This document shows, one piece after another, positions 54,501 to 63,875 of a DNA stretch of 64,000 bases; position 1 is the first letter of the stretch, and each line of letters opens with the position of its first letter. The stretch lies in IMG/VR virus record IMGVR_UViG_3300047472_000134, positions 17,517-81,516 of that record; one strand, written 5' to 3'. The DNA comes from a virus. The notes beneath the pieces are model-generated. The model worked only from the letters and a program-made list of their open reading frames with translations. It was not told the origin of the DNA and made no database searches. A program made the translations under genes and the position numbers.

Positions 54501-54991
54501 CAGAAGCTCACCATCGGGAAGTCGGGCGGGATAAACATCCGGCATGGGATCTGGAAGTTGGCGCCTTCGGTCATGTTCCGGAGCTCGAGCGAGATGCTCT
54601 GGCCAGAGATGAGTTCTCGGATACGGCCGACGTACCACATGCGGCGAGTGGCAATGTTGATGTCGGCGTCCAGATTTCCACGCAAGACGCGGTATCGGAT
54701 GACGGTCGCCAGATCGAGCTGGCCCTTCTTCGCGGCCGAGTTGAAGATGCCGAAAGGGTTCATGACCTGGAGGAGTGGGCGGCTTTCTTCACCGTCTGCG
54801 GACTGGCTGTCGCCGGTCAGCTTGCAGGCCATTCCCTCGTACTTCTTGCCTTGCCATGTGATTGTGTCCTCGCCCTTGAAGCGGAATTCGACCGGCAGGT
54901 TCTTGAGCTTGACGTAGAACAGGTCGACCTCTGCATCAGCTTGAAGTTTTTGGGCCTCTTGCAGATGCTCGATCGGCGCATTCGTCGTCAT
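54500..54991 (-). CDS. Minor tail protein L-like
   Basis: This 163-residue protein has DADINIATRRMWYVGRIREL and SGQSISLELRNMTEG, a pattern of lambda gpL. One Cys lies near the C-terminus (QIPCRMF). It is part of the tail tip and its stop overlaps the peptidase start. Confidence 0.82.
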   Translation of the reverse strand: MTTNAPIEHLQEAQKLQADAEVDLFYVKLKNLPVEFRFKGEDTITWQGKKYEGMACKLTGDSQSADGEESRPLLQVMNPFGIFNSAAKKGQLDLATVIRYRVLRGNLDADINIATRRMWYVGRIRELISGQSISLELRNMTEGANFQIPCRMFIPPDFPMVSF

Positions 54992-55368
54992 GGCTGGGTC
55001 AGGATCTCCAGCTGGAATGGTTCAACTGTTCCTTTACCGTCCTCGGCAAGTGCGTAGTCGAGGGGTTTGGAAAAGCGGACGATCATTGTGCCATGACCAG
55101 GGAGGGGAAGCTTGAAACGCTTCCACAAGCGGTGGCGTTGATAGAACTTCTCAAGGCGATTGATATTGATCTCGGGCCTCACTGAGGGAATAACCCGCCC
55201 AGCTTCATCCGTGAAGAACACCATCGTTTTGAATTTCAGTGTATAGGTGACCTGATCAGGCCCTTTAGGTGCAGTGGTGAATTCCCAGCCCCTTCCAAAC
55301 TTCACGCCCGCAGACGATTCTGGGTATTTAACGGCCCAGGTGAAGTAGGGGAAATCAAACGTTTCCAT
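54988..55368 (-). CDS. Minor tail protein M-like
   Basis: This 126-residue protein has FDFPYFTWAVKYPESSAGVK and NINRLEKFYQRHRLWKRFKL, fitting the gpM family of tail tip proteins. Its first 22 codons overlap the leftward HTH gene upstream in another frame. Confidence 0.8.
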   Translation of the reverse strand: METFDFPYFTWAVKYPESSAGVKFGRGWEFTTAPKGPDQVTYTLKFKTMVFFTDEAGRVIPSVRPEININRLEKFYQRHRLWKRFKLPLPGHGTMIVRFSKPLDYALAEDGKGTVEPFQLEILTQP

Positions 55369-56027
55369 CCCGGCTGATATGGGTTTGATTCCAGCACGTT
55401 ACAAGGGTTTGCGGGCTGCTCCACTTCTAAGGATAAATCTTGTTTATTCGTGGTCGTGACATTTTTCGACCCACCCCTGCCCCAGATCCAGGCGAGCCAT
55501 TCCTTGCAGGTGATACGGACGACGTTGAGCTTGTTTCGATCGTAGGCCAAGCGCTCGCGGTGGACGTTGATCAGGCCCAGATCCTCAGCCTTCTTGCAGG
55601 TTTTCTGAACCATTGAGCGGCAGACACCAGCGATGCTCGCGATCATGTCGACCGGCAGGTTCATACGGCTCTTCTTCCGGACTTCATCCGCGATCACGCT
55701 CAGGACGGCCAGCTCACCAGTCGTGAATTGGGCGGCGACCGAGGGGCTGATTGGCGCGAAGGCTGCACGACGACGACGACGGGCGATCGACGCGGCACGG
55801 TCCTGGGATTTGATCGCCTTCCGACGACGGAAGAAGTCCCGGCGTTTCCAGTTTGGTGCCCTTCTCGCTTGGTCAATCGCGTCGAACCAAAGGGTGGCCA
55901 TCTCATCTGACAGGTTCCCGCCAGCCCATTGTGTGGTGATCATGCGGTATAAGTTGTCGAGCTGGTTAGGTTGTAGGCTTTTGAGATAAACGATTTCTGG
56001 TTGTATTAAATGTTGGAGTGCAACCAT
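55302..56027 (-). CDS. Winged-helix DNA-binding protein, cargo gene
   Basis: This 241-residue protein has an N-terminal MVALQHLIQPEIVYLKSLQP, a basic linker (WKRRDFFRRRKAIKSQDRAA) and a winged helix-turn-helix (residues 109-165: LAVLSVIADEVRKKS, then ASIAGVCRSMVQKTCKKA). I associate this layout with rhizobial mobile-element HTH or replication-like proteins. It sits between tape measure and M-like genes. TTG 56075 and ATG 56060 are alternative starts. Its end overlaps the M-like start by 67 bp. Confidence 0.68.
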   Translation of the reverse strand: MVALQHLIQPEIVYLKSLQPNQLDNLYRMITTQWAGGNLSDEMATLWFDAIDQARRAPNWKRRDFFRRRKAIKSQDRAASIARRRRRAAFAPISPSVAAQFTTGELAVLSVIADEVRKKSRMNLPVDMIASIAGVCRSMVQKTCKKAEDLGLINVHRERLAYDRNKLNVVRITCKEWLAWIWGRGGSKNVTTTNKQDLSLEVEQPANPCNVLESNPYQPGWKRLISPTSPGPLNTQNRLRA

Positions 56028-56104
56028 TCGGGTCGGTCCCTCTAAGACGCAGCTTGCCATTTCGAAAATCGCCAAATTTCCGATTGACTTCTGATTCGTT
56101 TTAT

Positions 56105-56187
56105 GAGAGCTTCAGACCTGTTGAAGGGCTTCTCTGAAGCTCGCTGGATATTCAAAAGCACTGAGGCGCCAACCTCGGTGCTTTTTC
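56105..56187 (+). ncRNA. Candidate small RNA with terminator
   Basis: A perfect 10-bp stem GAGCTTCAGA/TCTGAAGCTC (56107-56116, 56133-56142) is followed by a terminator AGCACTGAGG/CCTCGGTGCT (56157-56166, 56173-56182) ending TTTTT. There is no upstream rightward gene for it to terminate. This stem-loop plus terminator layout fits a short free RNA. Confidence 0.5.
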
Positions 56188-56274
56188 GTTTCTGCAGGAA
56201 TTGTTAACGCAAGAGTGATTCCTTTCGGCCAAATGATGTGGCATCTTGAACGAGTCGCTGAGTCGTGACAAGAA

Positions 56275-56295
56275 GGTACTCACCCCGTTAGTACC
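56275..56295. promoter_or_regulatory. Operator-like inverted repeat
   Basis: GGTACT-N9-AGTACC lies 13 bp before the ATG of the ribbon-helix-helix gene. Antitoxins of this fold bind such sites to repress themselves. Confidence 0.55.
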
Positions 56296-56308
56296 GCGGA
56301 GTTAGTTA

Positions 56309-56488
56309 ATGAAAGCCAAAGACGCTGTTTTGACGATCAAGATTGAGCAGGAGCTTCGCGAAGCTTTCGCAGCTGAAGCTGCAGCTCAGGATCGTCCAGT
56401 CTCAAGTGTTCTTCGGGAATTGATGCGCGACTATCTGAGCCGTCGTCGGCCGATGGCTGAGATGCGTCACGATCAGCAAAGCGCCTGA
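56309..56488 (+). CDS. Ribbon-helix-helix antitoxin-like protein
   Basis: This 59-residue rightward frame has AVLTIKIEQELREAFAAEAA followed by RPVSSVLRELMRDYLSRR, the strand and two helices of a RelB/CopG-type DNA-binding protein. No toxin gene is adjacent; the next gene is membrane-like. It may be an orphan antitoxin that blocks a host toxin, or a regulator. Confidence 0.65.
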   Translation: MKAKDAVLTIKIEQELREAFAAEAAAQDRPVSSVLRELMRDYLSRRRPMAEMRHDQQSA

Positions 56489-56517
56489 GCAACTTACCCC
56501 CGTATAAAGATTTCTCG

Positions 56518-56922
56518 ATGCCCAAAATATTGAGTGGAGACTACAAGGGAACTGCCATCTGGCAGACCACTTTTCCTTGGTTCGGCAAACAGGCGAAATA
56601 TTTCAAGGGCGTCATGATTGCTGACCCCACCAAAGGCAAGATCTACACGAAGGACGAGATCGTCCGCGTGAAGGAACTAGGCGCCGCCACAGACTTCAAC
56701 GCCAGTCAGGGTTTTGGCGCCGCTGTCGGCGGTGCGATGCTTGCTGGACCAGTTGGAGCCTTGGCTGCTCTGGGAGCTCGCAAGAAGTCGTTTACCTACG
56801 GGATTGAGTTCACGGATGGAATGAAGATCGTCGTTCGTGAAGAGAACCCGGATAGCTACAAGGACTTCGGAATTTTCAAGAACTATGTCGAGCAGAAAGG
56901 CCTGCTCGACATTCAGTTCTAG
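56518..56922 (+). CDS. Glycine-rich protein, cargo gene
   Basis: This 134-residue protein has a beta-rich start and a Gly/Ala segment GFGAAVGGAMLAGPVGALAA (residues 64-83) like glycine-zipper membrane-active proteins. It runs against the late genes and meets the tape-measure gene tail to tail (4-bp overlap). Function unknown; toxin or exclusion role possible. Confidence 0.62.
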   Translation: MPKILSGDYKGTAIWQTTFPWFGKQAKYFKGVMIADPTKGKIYTKDEIVRVKELGAATDFNASQGFGAAVGGAMLAGPVGALAALGARKKSFTYGIEFTDGMKIVVREENPDSYKDFGIFKNYVEQKGLLDIQF

Positions 56923-59900
56923 CCACCCATCTGAACCTGCTGGATCAGCTTCTTGAGCGTACCACGGCGCTGGATGTTGTCCGCTACGTGGGCAACGACA
57001 TCGTTCGGCCCCATCTGCGGCTGCTGATCCGGCGACACGATCCAGACGTTTACGACGCCTGAGCCCTGCTGCTGGTTGTCGTTGGCTACGCGGCCGGCCA
57101 GCTGTCCTTCCGAGATTTGACGGTTGCCCAGGTTGTTCATCTGGGTCAGCTTGTCTTCACCGATCATGGACACGGCCGACTGCCGCAGGACCATCTCGCC
57201 AGGCATCAGCTTGTAGTTTCCACCGTCACGGAACGGTGAAACCTTCGTGCCATTCGCAGCTCGGTTCATACCCCCGTTGGCCTTGCCTCCGACGACGCCA
57301 AGCAGCATCTTGCCGAAGTCACCGAAGATACCCGAGCTGCCGGTCTTGCTGTCACCGCCGCCAAACAGCGACATGATGATCTGGTTGGCGAGAGCCTTGG
57401 CAATGATCTGGATAAACATCTGCAGAATCGTCTGACCGAGCTGCTTGAAAGCCTCGCCGGCCGACATGGTGCCCGACGCGATGTTGGTGAAGAACTGCGA
57501 GAAGCCCGAGGACAGGCCGTCGAGCACTTCACCCCAGGTCGTCTCGAACTGCTTCGCCAGCGGGATCATCTGGTTGTTGGCGTCGATGATGCCGTTCTGC
57601 TGCGCCCAGGCGTTGGTGGCCGATTGGATGGCGCTGCTGACGGACGGACCCTGATTGGCCTTCGCGGCGTCGAGGAGGTTGTTGGTCTCCTTCAGCTCAT
57701 TGTTCTTTTTGAGGAGGTCGTTCTCCATGGTCTTGAGCTGGAGAATTTCCGTGTCACGGGAGCCGTCAGGGTTGTTCGCTTCAGCCTCTGCGGCCATCCG
57801 GCGAACTTCAGCGATCTCCTTTTCGATCAGCAGAACGCGGTTGGCTGCAGCCTCACGCTCGCGATCGACAACGTTCTGCTGCAGCTTTTGGATGTCGGCC
57901 TGCGTGTACTTGCTGGCCATGTCAGGCTGCTGAGCGATATCAAGAGCCGCCTTGGCGCGGTCGACTGGCTTGTTGAGTTCCTCGTCCGCTGCCTTGTAGT
58001 ATTCCTCCATTACCTTCTGGAGGTCGGAGTTCAGATTCTCACGCAGGCCGGCCTTCAGCTCCTTGAGCTTGTTGGCGTAGTCACCCGGATTTTCATCCTT
58101 GAGGGTGGCGTTCTCGGCGTCGAACTTCTTGATCTCCTGATCGAGCAGCTGGTCGTGGGCATCGTGAATCTGCTTCTGCAGATCGGTCAGGGACTTGGCG
58201 TCGTCCGTGAAGCGGACCTGGGTCTTCAGGTTGCCGATACGAGACTTGAGGTTGGTGATGGCAGCGTCGGCCTGTGCCTCGATACCCTTGTTGATGTTCT
58301 CCTTGACCTGTTTGTCGGTGTCGTCCGCGATCTTCTTGACCTCGACATCGCCCGCGGTGTCAGTGCCAGACAGGAATGCCTGAGCGCGGGACATACGCTT
58401 CCCGACATGGTTGACCGAAGGATCTTTGTTCGGGCGCTCGAACTGATCCATGAACGCCTTGGAAAGCGTCTGGGGATCTTCATCACCCGCCTTCAGGCGA
58501 GCAAACAGGTCTGGGTAGTCCCGCATAAGCTCCTTCAGTACGAAGTCGTACTGAGTGCCGATATCGTTCGAAGCCGTCCCGCGCTTGATAGCCTCCGACC
58601 GAAGCTCGTTCCAACGGGTGCCACGCCACTGAGCAACACCATGGGCAGAGCCGTGGTCACCAACAGCGTCAGGATTGAATTCAGATTCAACGGACAGGTT
58701 GGAAGCGATCGCCGCGGCGCCTGCCTTGGACAAACCCCGTTCCATGAAGTGCTTGATGGCCGACTGGGCGCTTCCAGCCATGGCCTTGCTGACGGGCTCG
58801 TTCAGATCGATGCCCTCGAGCTGAACGTCGATGTTGCCGATCTTATTGAGCTCGCCACCGAGCTGAGCAGTCAGCTCCTTGATCTTGGTGACGAGCGCGT
58901 TCATCGCGTCACTCGGCGGGGTCTTTTTCAGCTCGGCCGTCGCAGCTTCGATCTTCTCGCGAAGTGCCTTTGCCGAATCCTGAACCGCTTCCTTCTGGCG
59001 CTGGAGCGACTCCTTCTGCAGGTCGAGAGCCTTGGCATCGTTCGCACGCTGCTGCTCGGCGGTCTCGGCGGCTGCACGCTCGAGGAAGTCACTGCGTTCA
59101 TCCTGCAGCTTCTCGACAGCGTCAGTGTCCTTGTTCAGGTTCGCCAAGCGGATCAGCTCGTCATAGAAATCCACGATCTGCTTCGTGGTCGCGGCGCGGA
59201 GATCCTCGTAGCCCTTCTTCGCGGCCTCGAATGCTTCGTTGTTCCGAGCGCCTGAGATCTGGCGCTGCCAGCGGGCAAGCTCCTTATTCTGGTTCGTCTC
59301 GGCTTTTTTGACTTCCTTGGTGACGTACTTCGTCTGAGAGGTGATCGCCTTCTGGCTTGCCTCGTTCAACTTGAGCTGCAGTGCTGCGAGCGCCTGGTCG
59401 ATTCCAGACGATACAGCACTTCCGTCCAGGCCAGCCAGGTTCGGGTCGGAGGCGGACTCCTTTGCGAAGTCGTCCTTGAAGGCCTGGACCGACTTATCAC
59501 GTACCGTCTCGAGCCATTTGCGGACGGAGGCGTAGGCGGCAATCTTCTGCTCGTCGTTCATGCCGCCAGAGCTGATGCCGGCGATCCGATCGTTGAAGCC
59601 AGTCTGGATGTTCTGTGCCCGCTCTGTCAGGGCCGCATAGGACTTCGATCCCTGTACACCAGCGTTCGCCTCGTTACGCAGGATGACAGTGAGGTCGGCG
59701 GTAGCCGCCGCGGTCTTCGTCAGGTTGGCGACGATCGGATCGAGAGTCTCCTTCAGCGTCGTCAGGAAGCCGAGGTTGCCATCTGGATCGCCCTTGCGCT
59801 GAGCTACCGTGATCTGCTCATTCACGTATTTGCTGATCGACAGCGCCTGGCGGGCATCATGCACCTGGCTCAGATCACCCAACGAGATCCGCAGGGCACT

Positions 59901-62312
59901 TCCGATGTTCGTGCCGAATTTCTTGGAGATGGCATCGATCAGGTAGTTGTTCGAGGACGCTTCGACGGCGCCACCTACACCACCATTGGCCAGGTCCGCC
60001 TGCTCACGAAGATAGTTCGCCTGCGGTCCCTGGCGGTTGGTCAGCCTGTCGCGCTGTTCTTTCAGCTTGTCGATTTCAGCGCGGCGGGTCTCGGCAGCTT
60101 CTGCCAGTTCGGCCGCTCGGACACGAGAAGACGTCGAGCGGAGATCGTTCAACTCACGGATCAGGTCCGTGACCGACATGGTGTCGTCCTTGATCGACAG
60201 GCCGAGTTCGTTGAACTGAGTGCGGAGCTCGTCGATCTTTGCCTGACGGAGGAAGCCATCCTTGTTGAGCTCGTCGCGGCGATCGATCAGGCCTTGGATC
60301 GCAGTATCAAGGGAGCCGATCTTGCTTTCAGTCGCGTCCGCTGCGCCCTTGAGGTCGTTGACCTTGGACTCGAGGGCGTCGATGCTGGTCGTCAGCTCAT
60401 CCGCCCTGCCCTTCCAGGCGAAGAACGCACCAGTGGCAAGCACAACGCCGGCTACCAGCAGGCCGATCCAGTTCGAGGCCAGGACAGCCATAAGGCCAGC
60501 CAGTGCCCTGCTGAAGAAACCAAGCTCGACCGTGGCTCCAGCGACAACGGTGGAGGTCAGGGCGAACGCAGCGCTGAAGGTCGAGACCAGTGGGATCATC
60601 AGGCCGAGGCTCTTGATCAGGTTGCCGAACAGCGAAACTCCGAGCACCGTAGCGAGGACGCCAGCGACGGAACCAATACCCTGCAGGAGACCTGGAAACT
60701 GGTTAAGCCAAGAGACGATCTGTGTGGCGCCGACCATTACCTTCTGGAACACCGCCAGCAGAGGTTCAAAAGCCGTGAAGGTCGAAGCGCCCAAAGTGTT
60801 CTGAAGCGTCTGAGCCGTGTTGCTCAGCGAAGTCATCTGGATCGCGTTTGCTTCAACAGCAGCAGCCGAGAGCGTGAAGCTCCGCTGCATATCCTTGGCC
60901 AGTTCAGTGTTGTTCGCCAGAGCCAGGTAGGCTGCAGCCGAGCGGGTCTCGAGAGATTCGTAGGCTTCAGCCGCGCCGAAGCCCGCCTTCTTCAGGGTCT
61001 CGATGACAGGCAGGAAGCCCTTCGTCTTGACGTTGATATCGTCGACGGACAGGCCCGCCGCTCGCAGGGTTGCGGTCAGCTTCTTGGACGGGTCTTGCAG
61101 ATCGGTGAGCAGGGCACGGAAGCCAGTGCCCATCGTCGAGGCCTTCACACCCGACTGGGACAGAGCGCCCAGGATCGAGGTCGTCTCCTCGAGCGAGATA
61201 CCCATCGCTTCAGCAGTCGGGCCGATGTAGTTCAGCGACGTCTGGAGCTTGTCCACGGACAGCTTCGACAGGTTGAGCGCTGCGGTGAAGATGTTGGCGA
61301 CGTCGCCCGTGCGGCTCGTTTCGAGGTTGAAGGCAGTCAGGGTCGAGGTGACGACGTCAACCGCCTGGGTGAGGCTCGAGCCGGTCGCGGTTGCGAACTG
61401 AGCGATCGAGCCAAGCGACTCCGTCACCTGCTTGGTGGAGAGACCGGCCTGGGCCAGTTCAGTTGCTGCCTTGGCGATCTCGACCGTGCTGTAAGGAACG
61501 GCCTGGGCTACATTCAGCAGGTTCTGTTTGAAGGCCACCATCTCGGAGTTGGTCGCGGTCGAGATGGCCTGGAACTGATGCAGCTCCTTGTCCAGCTCGA
61601 CGATGCCAGAGCCGGCGCTCTTGATGGAGCTGAAGAGCCCACCGACTGCGGCGTAGTTCAGCATCACGCGACCCTGGATACCCATCAGGTCGGAGCCACC
61701 GTTGTAGTTCAGCTGCTCGAGGCGCTTGCGGCTAGCCAGTGCGGCCGAGCCATTCTCCCCTGCGTAGATTGTGTCGGCGCGGCGCTGGTCAGCCAGTCGG
61801 GATTTGGCCGAGAGTAAACGATCGCTGGAGTTGGCCACCTGCTGGGTGGCCGCATATTCTGCAGAGCGAATGCGGGCGTTGATCGCCTCTTCGGTCGTCT
61901 TCAGCAGGCTGACAGTCTGCTTGACGATCGCATCCTTGACGCTGGCCTTCACGGCCTCGGTCGAATTCCTGATGTCGCTGATCAGCGACTGGGCAACGGC
62001 GCGGTTGATATTGTTGGCGTCGGCCGAGCGACCGTTTACGCCCGAGGACTGGCCGACGCGACCGTAGAAGCCCCGCTCGATGGTGTCGGCCCGCGACTGA
62101 GCGCGGGCCTGCTGCGCGAGCGTTCCATCCTTGTAGAGATCGGTGATCTCCTTCAGGGCGGACTTCAGCTTCTTGACACCAGCCTCATTGACTTTGAGGG
62201 CCTGGTTGAAGTCGGCTGAGATACCGTTCAGTTGTTTACGAAGCGCCTCCAGCTCCTGTCGAGCTTCCTGAGTGTTCAGTTCGTAATCAACTTCAAAGGT
62301 ATTCTCAGCCAA
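56919..62312 (-). CDS. Tape measure protein with tail-lysozyme domain
   Basis: This 1797-residue protein sets tail length. It has long coiled coils and hydrophobic segments around residues 540-660. The N-terminal TMP core includes AQAVPYSTVEIAKAATELAQ and GISLEETTSILGALSQSGVK. A tail-lysozyme-like domain lies near residues 1195-1260 (ASNLSVESEFNPDAVGDHGS, then GVAQWRGTRW). The domain could open the cell wall for DNA entry. Confidence 0.92.
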   Translation of the reverse strand: MAENTFEVDYELNTQEARQELEALRKQLNGISADFNQALKVNEAGVKKLKSALKEITDLYKDGTLAQQARAQSRADTIERGFYGRVGQSSGVNGRSADANNINRAVAQSLISDIRNSTEAVKASVKDAIVKQTVSLLKTTEEAINARIRSAEYAATQQVANSSDRLLSAKSRLADQRRADTIYAGENGSAALASRKRLEQLNYNGGSDLMGIQGRVMLNYAAVGGLFSSIKSAGSGIVELDKELHQFQAISTATNSEMVAFKQNLLNVAQAVPYSTVEIAKAATELAQAGLSTKQVTESLGSIAQFATATGSSLTQAVDVVTSTLTAFNLETSRTGDVANIFTAALNLSKLSVDKLQTSLNYIGPTAEAMGISLEETTSILGALSQSGVKASTMGTGFRALLTDLQDPSKKLTATLRAAGLSVDDINVKTKGFLPVIETLKKAGFGAAEAYESLETRSAAAYLALANNTELAKDMQRSFTLSAAAVEANAIQMTSLSNTAQTLQNTLGASTFTAFEPLLAVFQKVMVGATQIVSWLNQFPGLLQGIGSVAGVLATVLGVSLFGNLIKSLGLMIPLVSTFSAAFALTSTVVAGATVELGFFSRALAGLMAVLASNWIGLLVAGVVLATGAFFAWKGRADELTTSIDALESKVNDLKGAADATESKIGSLDTAIQGLIDRRDELNKDGFLRQAKIDELRTQFNELGLSIKDDTMSVTDLIRELNDLRSTSSRVRAAELAEAAETRRAEIDKLKEQRDRLTNRQGPQANYLREQADLANGGVGGAVEASSNNYLIDAISKKFGTNIGSALRISLGDLSQVHDARQALSISKYVNEQITVAQRKGDPDGNLGFLTTLKETLDPIVANLTKTAAATADLTVILRNEANAGVQGSKSYAALTERAQNIQTGFNDRIAGISSGGMNDEQKIAAYASVRKWLETVRDKSVQAFKDDFAKESASDPNLAGLDGSAVSSGIDQALAALQLKLNEASQKAITSQTKYVTKEVKKAETNQNKELARWQRQISGARNNEAFEAAKKGYEDLRAATTKQIVDFYDELIRLANLNKDTDAVEKLQDERSDFLERAAAETAEQQRANDAKALDLQKESLQRQKEAVQDSAKALREKIEAATAELKKTPPSDAMNALVTKIKELTAQLGGELNKIGNIDVQLEGIDLNEPVSKAMAGSAQSAIKHFMERGLSKAGAAAIASNLSVESEFNPDAVGDHGSAHGVAQWRGTRWNELRSEAIKRGTASNDIGTQYDFVLKELMRDYPDLFARLKAGDEDPQTLSKAFMDQFERPNKDPSVNHVGKRMSRAQAFLSGTDTAGDVEVKKIADDTDKQVKENINKGIEAQADAAITNLKSRIGNLKTQVRFTDDAKSLTDLQKQIHDAHDQLLDQEIKKFDAENATLKDENPGDYANKLKELKAGLRENLNSDLQKVMEEYYKAADEELNKPVDRAKAALDIAQQPDMASKYTQADIQKLQQNVVDREREAAANRVLLIEKEIAEVRRMAAEAEANNPDGSRDTEILQLKTMENDLLKKNNELKETNNLLDAAKANQGPSVSSAIQSATNAWAQQNGIIDANNQMIPLAKQFETTWGEVLDGLSSGFSQFFTNIASGTMSAGEAFKQLGQTILQMFIQIIAKALANQIIMSLFGGGDSKTGSSGIFGDFGKMLLGVVGGKANGGMNRAANGTKVSPFRDGGNYKLMPGEMVLRQSAVSMIGEDKLTQMNNLGNRQISEGQLAGRVANDNQQQGSGVVNVWIVSPDQQPQMGPNDVVAHVADNIQRRGTLKKLIQQVQMGG

Positions 62313-62972
62313 GCGTGCCTCCTATTTCGGCAAATGCTTTGGCGAGCTCGTCGAAGGATTGAATCGCTTCGCTTTCGTTAGGTGCGGAGTTTCCTCCCCC
62401 TCCTCCAAGCGCTTCATCCACTACCAGGCGGAACGTCTCATATTCCTGGTAGTATCCGGCCATTCGCTCCTGGGATTTTAAGCTCACCAGGGTGGTCAGA
62501 TCCTCGAGGGAGTGTGACCAGTACACTTCCTCGAGTAGGCTGGGACGGACGCCCAGCGCCCAAATCAGGGAGTCGCGGAAGCTAAGTCCTTCAAGCCAGC
62601 CATGGAAGACTTGAGGCCCTCGAGCAGCTCCTTGTGGTTTTCGACGTGCTTGGCTGACTTTGCCAAGCGCCGCATGAAAAAACCCATCAGGTGAGCTCCC
62701 GCCCAATCAAGGATGCGCTCGATGTCGTCGATCGAGATGTCGATATCGTCGATGTCTTCGACGGGCTTCAGTACCTTGCCGGTCACCTTCCGCTCAGCAA
62801 GTACAGCGGCGAGAATCTCGGCACGGAGGCCGTCGTCCAGCGACATGGCCGGCACAACTTCAGGCGAGCCGACGAGCAGAGAAAGTGCGTTCAGGAGTCC
62901 ATAGGACATGAACAGTTCACGTTCATTTCCGTCCTGGGTAATCGAGAGTTTGTCGTTGGTTTTTTCGGTCAT
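62305..62972 (-). CDS. Tail assembly chaperone GT fusion by -1 frameshift
   Basis: The T part is an open frame (-1 relative to G) that ends at 62305, 8 bp inside the tape-measure start. It has no good start of its own. A -1 slip at GGGTTTTTTC (62685-62676) joins G residues up to MGFF to HAALGKVSQARRK and on to a Gly-rich end. This matches lambda G and G-T, which coat the tape measure during tail assembly. Confidence 0.82.
62565..62972 (-). CDS. Tail assembly chaperone G-like
   Basis: This 135-residue protein starts MTEKTNDKLSITQDGNEREL, has an acidic DIDDIDISIDDIERI segment and ends at 62565. ATG 62972 is chosen over 63011 because weak GGA lies upstream and the earlier start falls inside a hairpin. 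It is the normal product of the G/GT pair. Confidence 0.8.
   Translation of the reverse strand: MTEKTNDKLSITQDGNERELFMSYGLLNALSLLVGSPEVVPAMSLDDGLRAEILAAVLAERKVTGKVLKPVEDIDDIDISIDDIERILDWAGAHLMGFFMRRLAKSAKHVENHKELLEGLKSSMAGLKDLASATP
62676..62685 (-). promoter_or_regulatory. -1 ribosomal frameshift site
   Basis: In the coding sense GGGTTTTTTC, in frame ATG-GGT-TTT-TTC, contains two overlapping slippery heptamers (G-GGT-TTT and T-TTT-TTC). The -1 frame stays open from here to the end of T. Confidence 0.8.
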
Positions 62973-62999
62973 CAAAGATCCACTAAGTTCAAACAATTG

Positions 63000-63026
63000 C
63001 GCCCCAGTCATGTGGTGACTGGGGCG
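63000..63026 (-). promoter_or_regulatory. Intercistronic hairpin between tail tube and G
   Basis: A perfect 11-bp stem (GCCCCAGTCA/TGACTGGGGC plus a C-G pair) with a 5-nt loop lacks a U-tract. It probably attenuates or processes the late transcript so that tube protein exceeds G/GT. Confidence 0.7.
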
Positions 63027-63074
63027 GATATTTGCAAGCCTCTGCGGGGCCTTAGAGGATTGTCTTAACCCGGT

Positions 63075-63875
63075 TTAGCGGGGGAAGAGAATTGCCGCGG
63101 CCGTGGCGTAGTCGGCGTAGAACGGATCGGATTCGACACCCGAGTAAGGCGTGAATTCGAAAGGCAAGTTGCCGAAGTTGTCCGTCTGGAACGCGACACC
63201 CAGACCCTTCGTGACCTTGACCTTCGGGAGGTAGATCGTGAAGGGAGCGTTATCGGCCGGCAGGAGGCCGACGATCTTCGCAGCGAACTCAGGCTGAACG
63301 TCCGAGCCACCAACGTCGATACGCTTGACCTTGCCGATACGCGAGCCTACCGGGAAGACAGACTTCGTGGACGGCTCGTGGCCAGCGGCCAGGGTGATGG
63401 TGGACTTGCCAGTCGCGAAAACGGCCGTAGCGATCTTGGCGATGTGGACCTTGTCGTCCAGGCCGTTCTGGATGAAGACGTAGTCGCCGGCGTTCAGCTT
63501 GGAACTGACGTCCGCGGTGACTTCGATCGACTTGGTGGCAGTTGCGTACGCGGCCGAGGCCAGCCAGATGTCAGTGACCGTGTCGAACTCAACGCCCGAG
63601 GCGTCCAGGCCAGCGGCGTAGCCCATGTTGCGGAGCGTGTATTCGTAGACCTCCATGGAAGCCTTCAGGCCATCGCCGTTCTTGACGGACATGACAACCG
63701 AGTTCTTCACGCCCTGAGTAAGTTCGACGAAGGTCGGGTCGGCGGTGAGCTGGAAGTTCTTCACCAGTCCGATGGAGTGCTCCTCCGGATTCAGCTTGTG
63801 AAGGTCGGCAGGTGCGCCGATCATGACGGTCGCCGTGCTGAGCAGGAATTTCTTGGTCTTAGCGTTACCCGCCAT
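63075..63875 (-). CDS. Major tail tube protein
   Basis: This 266-residue protein begins MAGNAKTKKFLLSTATVMIG with the beta-rich pattern of siphophage tube proteins (FQLTADPTFVELTQGVKNS). An insertion near residues 120-165 (DVSSKLNAGDYVFIQNGLDD) may be an added surface domain. AGGAAA precedes the start. It lies at the expected place just before G/GT. The remaining 125 bp to the window end hold no gene. Confidence 0.87.
   Translation of the reverse strand: MAGNAKTKKFLLSTATVMIGAPADLHKLNPEEHSIGLVKNFQLTADPTFVELTQGVKNSVVMSVKNGDGLKASMEVYEYTLRNMGYAAGLDASGVEFDTVTDIWLASAAYATATKSIEVTADVSSKLNAGDYVFIQNGLDDKVHIAKIATAVFATGKSTITLAAGHEPSTKSVFPVGSRIGKVKRIDVGGSDVQPEFAAKIVGLLPADNAPFTIYLPKVKVTKGLGVAFQTDNFGNLPFEFTPYSGVESDPFYADYATAAAILFPR

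Noticed and set aside
57624-59255. A 543-codon frame on the plus strand opposite the tape measure gene
   Set aside because: It mirrors codon bias of the tape measure gene, has no domain and no ribosome site. The same holds for the long plus-strand frames at 50778 and 59859.
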